From contig KV748198.1 in assembly GCA_001692895.1 (NCBI GenBank), forward strand, positions 1,276,367 to 1,340,366: a DNA stretch of 64,000 bases, in the 5' to 3' direction. Source of the stretch: Cenococcum geophilum 1.58 (Eukaryota; Ascomycota; Dothideomycetes; Gloniales; Gloniaceae). The first letter of the stretch is position 1; every line of letters starts with the position of its first letter. The notes beneath the pieces were generated by a model. The model searched no databases. It had not been told where the DNA came from and saw nothing but the letters and a program-made list of their open reading frames with translations. The position numbers and the translations under genes are program-made. This document shows, in pieces, positions 33,340 through 44,646 of this stretch.

Positions 33340-33762
33340 TGTTATAGACGCTTTAAGTACAATATTATAACTACTAGGAGAAGAGTTAGAAGAAGCTAGT
33401 TAGTTAATTTAGGTATAGTCTAGAATAAAGCCGATAGAACTATGTAATAAGGAATAGTAACTAAGGTTATATAATATGCTATATATTAAATAAGAGGAAT
33501 AAGAGGAACTTATATACCTTATATATAAGACGTATATTACGTATAAGAAGGATTTTATAGGAGTACGGTTATGTATTTAAGGACCTTTAGTCCCTACCTA
33601 GATAGTTCCTTTCTTATAGTAATTCTTAGAATACAATTAGAGTTAATCTATTAGGCAACCACTCCACCAGTTATTATTACGTTGTTAACTTTAATTTACA
33701 TCACCTACACACCTAGCCTATTAATGAGCCCATCGTAGTTCCCGCTACAAGGTTCCGTTACA
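33340..33762 (+). repeat. Gypsy 1 3' LTR
   Basis: 423 bp; begins TGTTATAGACGC and ends CCGTTACA, preceded by a purine-rich tract (AAAAAGAAGGGAGATAG). Differences from the 5' LTR are nearly all C/T or G/A. Confidence 0.9.
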
Positions 33763-36001
33763 CACGATCTTAATTACATAGATTAAATAAAACGAAATAA
33801 CGCCTTACGTCTTCGTTACGAGTATAAGATTTAGAGGCAGCGCTAGCTGGCTAAGATTCTCGCAGCGCTTTAAGGCTCTGCTTATATGCAAGACGGGAGG
33901 AAATAATTAATTAACGCTAGTGGCGAATATCTTAAGCTTTAAGATCTTAATAACTGGGTAAATGTATTTAAAAAGGTTTACCTAGATCTACGTACTATTA
34001 GTTATAAAAATAACGCCAAAAATTAGCTAGTAAAGGCGTATCTATTTTTAGATTAAAATGGCTAGGAGTATAAGCTTCTAGATGTTAAGAAGGATAATAC
34101 TTAATAGAATAAGAAAAGGAAGGCTCTAGGAGACCTAGAAAGATCTACTAGAGTTATCTTTTATATACCTAACCAACTAGACGCTTTATAAAAGTATAAA
34201 AGGCTTACTTTACTTAACTTAACGTACAAGATAAATCACTTAAAATGGCCTTTATATACCTTTTAGGTATATAATCCTAGAGGCATCTTCCTCCTAATTA
34301 CTTACCTTTTTACTAACGGCGAGGATAGTAATATTCTTACAGCTACTATACGGCAGATTAAGAAGGCTTATAATAAAGGAAGGTATAAGACAAGCTACTA
34401 GTAACCTTAATATTTTCTTATTAACAACTCTATTGCCAAGCAGCTTACTATTAAAAAGGCCTTTTATGGTGCCTATAAAAACAAGGATAAGGTTATCCAC
34501 CTACTCTATTAGGTACACTCCCACCAAATGCTTAAGAAGAGGGTAAAGAACTAGGAAATAAGGAAGGAAATTTACTCTACTCTTTACTACTATACAATAG
34601 AGGCCTCTATAAAGGATGCTATTAATTAAGTAATTCTTCTAGCTTATAAGATTAAGTAAAAAAAGCCTGGCTAAGCTTATAAATTAATTAAAGATATAAT
34701 TAAAGGTAAGAAGGACAGAACCGTTAATATATTTACCCTCCTACCATCTACCCCCCCACCGTTGTCCGCACCTACTGCTCTACTAAGTAGCGCTATAATT
34801 TTAAGAAAGGATATATATAAGCTATAGGCCAAGCTAAATAAGGTTAAAGTTCTTGCTAAAGAAAAGAAATTTAATTTAGTTCGGTATCTATACTATAAGT
34901 GGTTTAAGACGCTGCCTCTATAGGCAAATTATATACGCGCCCACGTTCCTCTACTCCTTTAGATCGCTACTATAAATATAGTTAAATTATGGCACCGTTC
35001 CTTAAAAAAGCCTTTATAAGTAAAGAAGAAAATTTAGGGTATATTTAGCCTTAAAGGAACTATTCGAATTATACACAAAACAGTAAACTAGTGGGACGCC
35101 CGCGCGCGGTAGCGCCTTACTGCTTTATAGACTCGTAATCTCCCTAAGGTAAATAAGTATCCTTAATTAAGGAAGTTTCCTCTTCTAGTTTAGGAAAAGC
35201 TAGTTTAGCAGATTAAGATCGCCCGCCAGTATATTAGGGACGAAATCCCCCTTAAGCGGTATAAAGACAACGCCAAATATAGGTGCAAATTCTTCCAAAT
35301 ATATAAGCTTTTATGCTGCCATATCTGGTAAAGAGAAATCCAGTATAAAATACTTACTAATTAGCACTAGGAGGACTACGCCCTTATATTTAAAGAAAGC
35401 GGCCTTAAGGTTTATTAATCTTGGGGCTTAAAGCAAGTAAGAGCGGGCCGTAAATTTAAGGAGGAGCAGGAGCAGACAATTAAGGAGAGGTAGACGCTGC
35501 GGGCAAGGGAGCAGTGGGAGTGTCTTCGCAGTAAGTGGTTCAGCCTTATGGAAGAGACTTCTAATCTTCTAGTTAATTAACGCTATAACGCCAGGAACGC
35601 CTAAGTCGATAGGCTTACTAAAGCTTTAGGTCCTTTAATAAGGGGGAGCGCCCGCAAATGGCTCTCATCGGTTGATCCTTTTGGTATACTTAACCCGGAT
35701 ACCGTCTTCCCTAATAGTAAAACGTAAGAGGAGAGCTAGGAGTAGAAAGCAAAGCTTAATTAGGGCAGTTAGATTGGGTTTAAAGACGATCTTAACTATA
35801 TAAAGGCGGATAATCTATAGAGCGCATTAGAAGGAGAAAGTAGCGGCGTTAAAAAGGTTCTTAAAGATCTAGATGACTTTAGCTTATAGGACGCAGAAGA
35901 AGCAGAGGGGTGATTTATATATATTTTGCAGTTCACCGCCAGAAAATATCTGGTGATAGGCGCTACTATATAAAAGCTGAGCTTCATTTTAATTTTAAGC
36001 A

Positions 36002-36143
36002 GAAGGGTTGCAGGAGTATTCTCAGTCATCGCGGATGAAGGCGCGCCATACAAACTTTGGTGGACGCGTCAACGGAGGATGCCGCGCGATGGTGCGCGGA
36101 CCTGCTTTGTAAGCTCGGTTGGTGCGTGGGGTTTGTTAGTATT
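36002..36143. repeat. Right terminal inverted repeat of the MULE
   Basis: Inverted copy of 25238-25379; ends GGGGTTTGTTAGTATT and is followed within a few bases by the 5' end of Crypton A copy 3. Only a few mismatches to the left TIR. Confidence 0.82.
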
Positions 36144-36506
36144 GACTACCCGGCTGATCCTCGGTCAGCCGAAAAATCACGTGTTTAGCCAGCCACCTGG
36201 GTCAGATTCGAGGATCTCCTCAGCGCCACCAGCGCCAAGCTGAGGAGATTCGCGTATCCAGGGCCGCCTGCTGATCGAGCCGCTGATTAACGCCGACCGT
36301 AGGGTAATTAGGGCTATTAAGGCCCCAAGTATATATAAAAAAGTCCTCCCTACCTATCCTTAATCGCGGTAGCATGTCTGCTATTATACCTACTATATAA
36401 GATAGCGCTGACTAACCGCGTAGAGATTAATATCGCTAATAATGCCGAATTACGCGCTAACGCGTAGTATGTTCTCGCCCTTACGTATGCCGTAAGGCCT
36501 AAGAAT

Positions 36507-36866
36507 TGCCACGGGACACCCCCGTAACACCTTGCACACGTCCACCTGTTTCCACCGACTCAGCAATTAGAGACCAACCGCAAAATAGCAATCTGACGGC
36601 AATCTAGCGGCAATCTACGGCATTCTGCTATATTCTACTAAGTTCCACCAAATTCTGCCAAGTTCTGCTAGGACCACAACCTAAACCCTATTCTACCCTA
36701 TATACGTGTCAACTAAGCAACCAAGTCAACAATATATGCCCTTTCTTCCCGATCTCCTACCTTCTCTCCTTACGCAACGTCTTAACCTTATTACATAGTT
36801 TATATACATAGCTTAATAATATCTACTTCGTTATATATTATTACCACTTATACTTACTCCATAATA
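36507..36866 (+). repeat. Gypsy 2 5' LTR
   Basis: 360 bp, TGCCACGGGACACC to TCCATAATA; pairs with 44287-44646. The start of this family resembles the solo LTR at 8832. Confidence 0.9.
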
Positions 36867-39619
36867 CTACGTTGTGTTAACCACTTATACTACTACCCAA
36901 AATAGAAAACGCACCTAAAGCCCCCGTAACGGCCGCCGATATTATATCCATCCTCTAAAAACAAATAGTAAGTATACAGAAGTCCTTTATAGAGGCCCTT
37001 AAATAATAATAAGTTACCCTAACTTAATAATAAGCCAAATAAGAAGCACGGCATTAGAAAACAATGGAAGCCCTCTAAGAAGAAGTCCGTACCCTTAAGA
37101 TGCCTACGCTAGAACCCTAAAACCGAACACCATCTCTGGAGATAAATACGCGAAACGCGAGTCCCGAACCTATAGCAGCTATTTACCCTAAACTAACTAC
37201 CGTACTATAATAATCTAAGCGGTTACCTAACCCCCTAGTATTTACCAGTAAATAATAAGAGCTTTAATTATTTCTAAGCTAGCTAAAAAATAAGCTAACT
37301 GGTAACGCTAACTATTACCTAACTAAAGCTAACTGACTCTATTACGCCCTAAGTTAACTAGGAGAAGAGGTAGCTAACCTTATTAAACCTCTTTAGCCAA
37401 CCTTAGTATAAAGCCTAGTTGTACTTCTTAAAGCCTTATACAGTAACCTAAACCGCTAAGCTACTGCCTAGAGAAAGATAAACTATATAGCTTAAGGAAC
37501 GAAAAGTTTCCTAGTATACTTCTCTAAATTTAACCGTTACGTAAGGGAAATAGGCTAAAACGACTCCGCACTAATTAACAGCCTCGTTAAATCTTTAAGC
37601 CCTAAACTAAAAACCTCCCTAATAAGCGTAAACCTACTAGGAGCCCTTAATACCTACGTAAACGTCGTTAATAAATAGTACAATGATATACTACGCCTAA
37701 CACTAAAATACGCCCCTTAATACAATATAATAGCCCCGCGAATGTTTACTAAGTCGTCTTAGCCTAAGCACCCTAATGCTATAAATATTAACACTAAAAC
37801 CCTAGAGTACGCCCTACTAGGGTCCCCTAAATAAGAAAGACGTATTAAGCTAGGCCTCTACTTTAAGTGCGGAAATAAGGACCATATCTTAAAATATTAT
37901 CTCGTTCCCTTACCTACGCCCTAAAACAATTTATAAACGGCTAATACTAGCAGCCGTTTACCGTATTAATCTTCCGGTTACCGTCCCTAATCTCTACCTA
38001 GTTCCAGCCCTATGTTTAGCAAGCACTATTTACAAGAATAAAGCTACAGCTAACGTCCTATAAGAACCCCACCCTAATTACCTCTAAAAGGAAGGTTCTA
38101 GAGCTAAGTCGCTCTTTAGGACAGCTCTACTATAGGATCTTATTAAACGTATTTAACGTTATAAACTCTAACTCTTAGGACCGTAGTATAACTATTAACT
38201 ACCGTCTTTAGCAGAATAGTTAATAGGCTAATGCTTAAATCCTAATTAATATAGGAGCTAGCGGCATAGGATTTATTAATAAGATCTTTGCGTAAGATAA
38301 TAGTTTTACCTTAACCCCCCTTAACTAGTATATTAATATATTTAGATTTAATAGTAAACGCACCGTCTTAGGCTATATTATCTATATAGTATTTCTAAAA
38401 CTCTAATACCTAAACCATAAAGAATTAATTAAACTTTTTATTACCACCCTAGGTTACTTAGTAATCCTTAAATAACCCTAAATAAAGCTATATAAGGTAA
38501 CTATTAATTAAGACAACCTTAAGCTTCTATTTACCGCCTCCTATTATAAGCAGAAGTGCCTTATAACTTACTGCTTAGACCTAGAACTAAAATCTAAAAA
38601 ACCCACTAGGATCTACCAGTCTAAAATTTCCACAACTGTCCACCCTACGCCTAAAGAATCCACTAAATTCTACTAACCTAGGAATTCCACCAAATTTCAC
38701 CAACGTAAGATTTCCACCAATATCTATTAAGAATCTAAAAATTCCACTAAACCCCACGAATAGACCCTAAGTACTACACTGCCCCGAGCTAAGTAGAAGC
38801 TTAAGCTTAATATATAAAAATACTAAAAGGACTAGTATTCTACTATAAAAAGGATTCTTAAAGAACTTAAACCTAAATCTAATATTAACTCCGTACCTAA
38901 TACTAAACCTAAACCTAAGTAAGAAACTATAAGCAATCCAAGCGAGCTTAGTACCCTATATATCCGCATAATTAGAGCTACCCCGTTAGCGCAACTTGCT
39001 AAGAAACCCGAGTATACGATCTTTACTGTTACGATAGCTGATATTAAAAAGGCCTTAGCACTAAGGAAGTACACTAACCCTACCACAAAGGTACTAATAG
39101 AGTATTATTATTGCCTAGATGCGTTCTTATAAAAGGAAGTTAATAAGCTACTAAAATACCGACCATACAACCATAAGATTATACTTAAAGAAGGAAAGCA
39201 GCCCGGATTTGGACCCTTATATAAGATGTCCCAAAATAAACTCTAAGTACTATAAAAGTATTTAGACGAGAACCTAAGCAAAGGATTTATTAGAGTAAGC
39301 TTGTCGCCTATAGCTGCACTAGTGATCTTTGTTAAGAAACCCAGCGGCGGTCTGCGCTTCTATATAGACTACTAAGCTCTTAACGCCGTTACCGTCAAAA
39401 ACTAATACCCGATCCCATCAGGAAATTTTTTTTATGGCTGGTTGTTGCGGTTTGCGGCAAATCGCCGCAAACTGTACGATCGCGGTGGTCGTATATGGTC
39501 CATAGCGATTCGCGTAAACCGTACATTTTGTAATAAAATTGCAGCATCCAATAGCAAATTGCGGCAAAACGCTCAACTACTAAATAAATGCTAGCATTTT
39601 GCTACCTTATAAATAAATA

Positions 39620-39760
39620 GCGCGCAAACTGTATAAACTGTACGAACTGTACAAACTGTACGAACTGTACAAACTATACGAACTATACGAACTGTACGAA
39701 CTGTACGAACTATACGAACTGTACAAACTGTATAAATTATAACAACTGTATAAATCGTAA
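39620..39760. repeat. 9-bp tandem repeat
   Basis: About 15 copies of AACTGTACG and variants (AACTGTACA, AACTATACG). Confidence 0.85.
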
Positions 39761-39929
39761 CTATATCCCTATAGGTTGCTATAATATACTTTTAAATATA
39801 TTTATATTATAACTATATAAAATACAGAGCTATCTACTTAGGAGGGGGAAGCCTTTCGCAAAAGCTCCAAATCGTTAATTGGCGGTGTTCCCGATAATCC
39901 GCCAGCCGTATACTGATTTCCTAACTAGG

Positions 39930-40147
39930 CCTAGTACCTGCCTGCCTGCCTACCTGCCTACCTGCCTACCTACCTATCTATCTACCTACCTACCTACCTG
40001 CCTGCCTGCCTACCTATCTATCTACCTGCTTACCTGTCTATCTGTCTATCTATCTATCTATCTGTCTATACCTGCCTATGCCTACTATCTATGCCTACTA
40101 TCTATGCCTACCTATCTGTGCCTACTGTCTATGCCTACCTATCTGTA
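39930..40147. repeat. CCTG/CCTA tetranucleotide-type repeat
   Basis: Degenerate run of CCTGCCTA, CCTACCTA and TCTATCTG units, changing near 40070 to repeated ATGCCTACTATCT. An 89-codon frame (39879-40148, Tyr/Leu/Pro-rich) follows the repeat and is not a gene. Confidence 0.85.
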
Positions 40148-40439
40148 ATTTGGGGGAAAGGTCAGCCTAATTAAAGGCTCCGCCTAATTCGATTGATCGA
40201 TTAATCGTATTAATTTAAATCGTTCTCTACGGCCGTTCGCTGGCTATATATTCGAACGGTGGTCGTCTAGCTCCAGCGACGGTCGTCTGGCTCTAGCGAC
40301 GGTCCTCAGCTAGCTGCCGTTCTGGTACCTCCCTAGGTAGGGAGGATATAAGAAAGGAAGGGTAAAAAATAAGGTGGCTACCTAGGTATATAGATAAGGG
40401 GTACACTTAGCAGAGGCACGTGTAGAGGCTATCGGGAAT

Positions 40440-41405
40440 ATAGCGGGGACCCGATGCAGAGCTTCGTGTAGAGCCTCCGTATATCGCACAAAGCCTTATA
40501 CAGAGCCTCTATACGTAGAGCTTCGTATAGAGCTTCGTGCAGAGCTTTGTGTAGAGCCTCCGTATATAGAGCTTCGCGCAAAGCCTCGTACAGAGCCTCT
40601 ATACGTAGAGCTTCGTGTAGAGCCTTGTGTAGAGCTTCGTGCAGAGCTTCGTATAGAGCCTCATGCAGAGCCTTGTGCAAAGCTTCGTGTAGAGCCTCGT
40701 GTAGAGCCTCGCGCAAAGCTTCGTGCAGAGCTTTGTGTAGAGCTCGTATAGAGCTTCGTGCAGAGCTTCGTGTAGAGCTTCGTGCAGAGCCTCGTGTAGA
40801 GCTTCGTGCAGAGCCTCGTACAGAGCCTCTGTACGCAGAGCTTCGTATAGAGCCTCGTGTAGAGCTCGTGCAAGCTTTGTGCAGAGCTCGTGTAGAGCTT
40901 CGTGCAGAGCTTCGTGTAGAGCTTCGTGCAGAGCTTCGTGTAGAGCTTCGTGTAGAGCTTCGTGTAGAGCTCGTGCAGAGCTCTGTGTAGAGCTTCGTGC
41001 AGAGCCTCGTGTAGAGCTTCGTGTAGAGCCTTCGTGTAGAGCTTCGTGTAGAGCTTCGTGTAGAGCTCGTGTAGAGCTTCGTGCAGCCTCTGTACGCAGA
41101 GCTTCGTGTAGAAGCCTCGTGTGAGCTTCGTGCAAAGCTTTGTGTAGAGCTTCGTGCAAAGCCTTCGTGTAGAGCTTCGTGCAGAAGCCTCGTGTAGAGC
41201 TTCGTGCAAAGCTTCGTGTAGAGCTTCGTGCAGAGCCCTCGTGTAGAGCTTCGTGCAGAGCCTCGTACAGAGCCTCTATACGCAGAGCTTCGTATAGAAG
41301 CTTCGTGCAGAGCTTCGTGCAGAGCTTCGTGTAGAGCTTTGTGGCAGAGCCTCGTGCAGAGCTTCGTGCAGAGCTTTGTGTAGAGCTTCGTGTAGAGCTT
41401 TATAG
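40440..41405. repeat. 12-bp minisatellite, about 80 units
   Basis: Near-1-kb array of AGAGCTTCGTGC and AGAGCTTCGTGT with occasional AGAGCCTCGTGT and TACGCAGAGC variants. Frames of up to 186 codons run through on both strands (RASCRAS- or EALHEALH-type repeats) only because the unit is a multiple of three. The same unit, decayed by RIP, is visible in 3518-7335. Confidence 0.92.
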
Positions 41406-44286
41406 TATTTTTGTTGCGTTTTTATTGCAGCCGAAAAATTAGGGTCTACTTAAGTCGCAATTTGCGGCGATTTATATGGGTAGCCTATGTATTTGTAGCA
41501 AATCGCCGCAAGTTGCCGCAAATCGCTAAAATCGCGACTTACGCAGGTTTTGCAGACCCCGATTTTCGCTTGCGACAACGTGCCCAAAAAAAAATTTCCT
41601 GATGCCCATTAATACAAGAGACGCTAAACCGACTAAGTAAGGCTCGTTACTACACGAAGCTTAATATCATCTCTATATTTAACCGTCTCCGTATTGCAAA
41701 AGGGGATAAATAGCTTACTGCATTTTGTACCTAATATAGACTATTTAAATACTTAATAACACCCTTTAGCCTCGCAAACGCTCCAAGCTCGTTTTAACAT
41801 TATATAAATAACACCCTACGCCCCTACCTGGACATCTTCTATACTGCTTATATTGACGACATCCTAATATATAGTAATAACCTGACCGAATATCGGAAAT
41901 ATGTTGACCTTATTCTATAAGCCCTGTACGGAGCTAGTCTATAATTAGATATAGATAAATACAAATTCTATAAAACGGAAGTCCTATACCTTAGACTTCT
42001 TATTTTTATAAATGGTATACAAATGGACCCGAAGAAAGTTAAAGCAATTGTAAACTGGTAAGAACCTAAGAACGTTAAGGACGTAAAAGCCTTTATAGGA
42101 TTCGCTAATTTCTACTAACGGTTTATTAATAACTTCTCCGCCCTAGTTTTACCCCTTATAGCTCTAACCTAAAAGGATAAAGTCTTTATCTTTAATAAGG
42201 AATGCAAGAAGGCCTTTACCTATCTAAAGGTTATATTTACTACTACGCTTATACTCTAATACTTTGACCTAAACCGAATAAGTGTTATAAAAGCTGACTT
42301 ATCTAACTACGTCATTAGAGGCATCCTATCTCAATATAACGAGGATAGAGTATTGCACCCTATAGCATACTTTTTAAAATAACTAAGCCTAGCTAAATGC
42401 AACTACAAGATCTACGATAAGGAATTATTAGCTATTATTAGATGCTTTAAATAATGGTAACCCAAACTAAAAGGCGCCGGATTTCTGATTAAGGTCCTTA
42501 ACGACTATAAGAACCTATAATACTTTACAACCACGAAACAGCTAAGTCATTATTAGGCCCGCTAGTTAGAATATCTATCTTGTTTCCGATTCTTAATTAT
42601 ATACCGCCTAGGCGTCTAAGGTTAAAAGCCTAATACCCTAACCCAACGCTCGCAAGACGCGCCAGCCCTAAAAGAAGCGCGCTCTTACCGAAATTAGACC
42701 CTACTTCGCCTTAAACTATTTAACCCTCCCACTGAAGATCTTATAGTACTCGTCCTTGAAATAACTAATTAATCGATTAAGTAGATTATAGTTAATAAAT
42801 ACCCAAATGACGAGTTTATCTAAGAGATGCTTAAGCTAATGTAAGATAGCACCAGACGCTCTAAAAAGATTTCTCTAAGTAAATGCAAAGCCTATAGAAA
42901 CCGCTTATATTACTAGAACCGTCTAGTTATCCCTAATTATAATAAGCTTAAGCTTAAGCTCCTTAAACACGTATACGACCTACTAGTAGCCGGCCACCCA
43001 GGCTAAGGAAAAACCCTAGAACTGCTCTAATGAGAATATTATTGGCCGAATATATATAATATAACACAAAGGTACGTCTCTAGCTGCTATATCTGCCGAC
43101 GAGCTAAAGCTTCGCATAAGACGTACAACGGCCTTTTAAAGCCACTGCCTACTCCAAACCGAAGATAAAAGGACATCTTAATTGACTTTATTGTTAATCT
43201 CCCTGTAAGTAAAGGCTGTATAAATATTATAGTAGTTATAGACCGACTGTCTAAAATAAGACACTTAATCGCCTGCCCTAATATATTAACACCTACTATT
43301 GCCTAGCTATTCTTAGATTATATATAGAAACTCTATAAACTTCCCAAAACGATTATCTCTAATAAAGGCAGCCAGTTTATCTCTATATTTTAGGAAGAAC
43401 TAACTACCTAACTCCATATTAAAGCACTATTGTCTATAGTATACTATTTAGAAACGGATGGTTAAATAGAACGTGTAAATGCTATAATAGAGCAGTATAT
43501 TTGGATATATATGTCGTACTTATAAAATAACTAGATTAACTGGCTTATATTCGCTAAGTTTACGGCAAATAATTCCGTTTTAGAAACTATAAAGGTCTCC
43601 CTGTTCCTAGCTAACTACGGCTAGCATCCATAAATAGGTTTTAAACCCTTTAGTAACGTTCCTTGCCCCGCTTATTAAGCCTTATAAGTTATAAAAGCAA
43701 ACAAATTCGTAAAAAAGATAGAGGAACTATAATAGTTTCTTACTAACGAAATAACATGGGCCCAATTTGTCTATAAAGCCGCAGCGAATAAGAAACAAAC
43801 CCCAGCACCAGCCTATTAAATTAGTAACTTTGTCTGGCTAGATATAAGAAATCTAAATATAAAACGACCTGCTAAAAAACTTAATTAGAAGAACGCTGGC
43901 CCTTATAAGGTCGAGAAGGTCGTCTCCTCTCACTCCTACCGATTAAAGCTCCCTAATACGGTTAAAATCCACCCCGTATTCTATACGTCAGTCCTCCGTC
44001 CTACTACCCCTATATTAGACGCCCTACCCAGACAGATATAGGACCCTCCCCCACCAGTTAAAGTGGATGGTGAGAACGAGTACTTTATTAAAAGAATTAA
44101 TAATATTAAGTATAATAAACAGAAACGCTAATATATATATCTTATGAAATGGAGAGGCTTTACTAAGTCCTTATAGGAACCCGTTAACTCTATAGGACTT
44201 ATATAAGCCGCAAAAGACTTTTACAAACTCTACCTAGAACTACCACAGCCCCACCTCGCAGAAGCTTAAGTTTAAAGGGGGGGTAC

Positions 44287-44646
44287 TGTTACGGGACACC
44301 CCCGTAACACCTTATACACGTCCACCTATTTCTACCAACTTAGCAATTAGAGACTAATCGCAAAATAGTAATCTAATGGCAATCTAGCGGCAATCTATGG
44401 CATTCTGCCATATTCTGCTAAGTTCTACCAAATTCTACTAAGTTCTGCCAGGACTACGACCTAAACCCTATTCTGCCCTATATATATGTTAACTAAGCAA
44501 CTAAGTTAACAATATATACCCTTTCTTCCCAATCTCCTACCTTCTCTCCTTACGTAACGTCTTGACCTTATTATACAGTTTATATACATAGCTTAATAAT
44601 ATCTACTTCGTTATATATTATTACCACTTATGCTTACTCCGTGATA
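44287..44646 (+). repeat. Gypsy 2 3' LTR
   Basis: 360 bp, TGTTACGGGACACC to TCCGTGATA, followed by the AGAAT target duplication. Confidence 0.9.

Larger units (their letters stand above)
25835..33762 (+). mobile_element. Gypsy 1: Ty3/Gypsy chromovirus, 7.9 kb, TSD CACGA
   Basis: Inserted in the MULE transposase, with CACGA at 25830-25834 and 33763-33767. LTRs are 25835-26257 and 33340-33762, both exactly 423 bp, starting TGTTAY and ending TTACA/TTATA. The + strand carries gag and pol in fragments: a zinc knuckle near 27310-27345 (NCGK..GYYVRDY), reverse transcriptase at about 29880-30560 (LRLCINYR..LNSITRKDRYP; the YxDD box reads YLNN at about 30310), RNase H, integrase at about 31370-31960 (core FACIEEI, later VYYPQTDG) and a chromodomain-like end near 32460-32590. 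Ns at 27740-27812. Stops throughout from RIP. About 750 bp between the chromodomain and the 3' LTR has no recognisable domain. Confidence 0.9.
25415..35913 (+). pseudogene. MULE transposase, split by Gypsy 1
   Basis: Two parts, 25415-25834 and 33768-35913. The first 180 nt are intact (ATG at 25415; MGKPRVVSQFEGLEQQHQVL), after which RIP stops appear at glutamine codons. The second part shows, through stops, the MULE core near 34240-34520 (WPLYTF..YNPRGIFLLI, YFLINNSIA, KKAFYGAYKNKDKVIHLLY, VHSHQMLKKR) and a SWIM-type zinc region near 35275-35330 (CKFFQIYKLLCCHIW), in the order known for fungal Mutator-like transposases. The conserved Asp positions are partly changed to Asn (NN for DD), as expected from RIP G-to-A. 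Together with the 142-bp TIRs this is a once autonomous MULE of about 3 kb, now dead. Confidence 0.78.
39419..41601. mobile_element. Non-autonomous hAT-like element packed with tandem repeats
   Basis: A 2183-bp insert that splits the Gypsy 2 reverse transcriptase. Ends are CAGGAAATTTTTTTT and its inverse (15 bp). The 8-bp flanks are GATCCCAT and ATGCCCAT, an imperfect duplication. Subterminal motifs GCAAATCGCCGCAA recur on both sides (39460-39475; 41445-41530), as expected for transposase binding sites. No transposase can be read. Inside are three tandem arrays, listed separately. Most of it is not RIPed although its host element is, so it arrived after RIP of Gypsy 2 or is not a RIP substrate. 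Classification as hAT rests on CAGG termini, flank size and subterminal repeats. Confidence 0.7.
36507..44646 (+). mobile_element. Gypsy 2: Ty3/Gypsy chromovirus, 8.1 kb with nested insert, TSD AGAAT
   Basis: Inserted in Crypton A copy 3, with AGAAT at 36502-36506 and 44647-44651. LTRs 36507-36866 and 44287-44646 are both 360 bp. Polypurine tract TTTAAAGGGGGGGGTAC precedes the 3' LTR. + strand content: gag with a zinc knuckle near 37860-37905 (CGNKDHILKYY, preceded by YFK), protease/RT start near 39290-39410 ([13 protein letters not shown]), RT continuing after the hAT insert from 41610 with the catalytic YIDDIL intact at about 41849, RNase H, integrase about 43060-43640 (CYICRRAKA; VVIDRLSKIRHLIACP) and a chromodomain at about 44085-44215 (YLMKWRGFTKSL). 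About 6.0 kb without the insert, a normal chromovirus size. Many glutamine-to-stop changes. Confidence 0.92.

Noticed and set aside
35796-36053. 85-codon minus-strand ORF
   Set aside because: Runs from the MULE right TIR into RIPed transposase; artefact.
40429-41209. Overlapping long open frames on both strands encoding repeats such as RASCRAS or EALHEALH
   Set aside because: They are produced by a 12-bp minisatellite whose unit is a multiple of three; frames exist on both strands at once and have no start context, domain or splice signal.
40440-41405. Possible CRISPR array
   Set aside because: Units are contiguous 12-mers without spacers, and the genome is eukaryotic.
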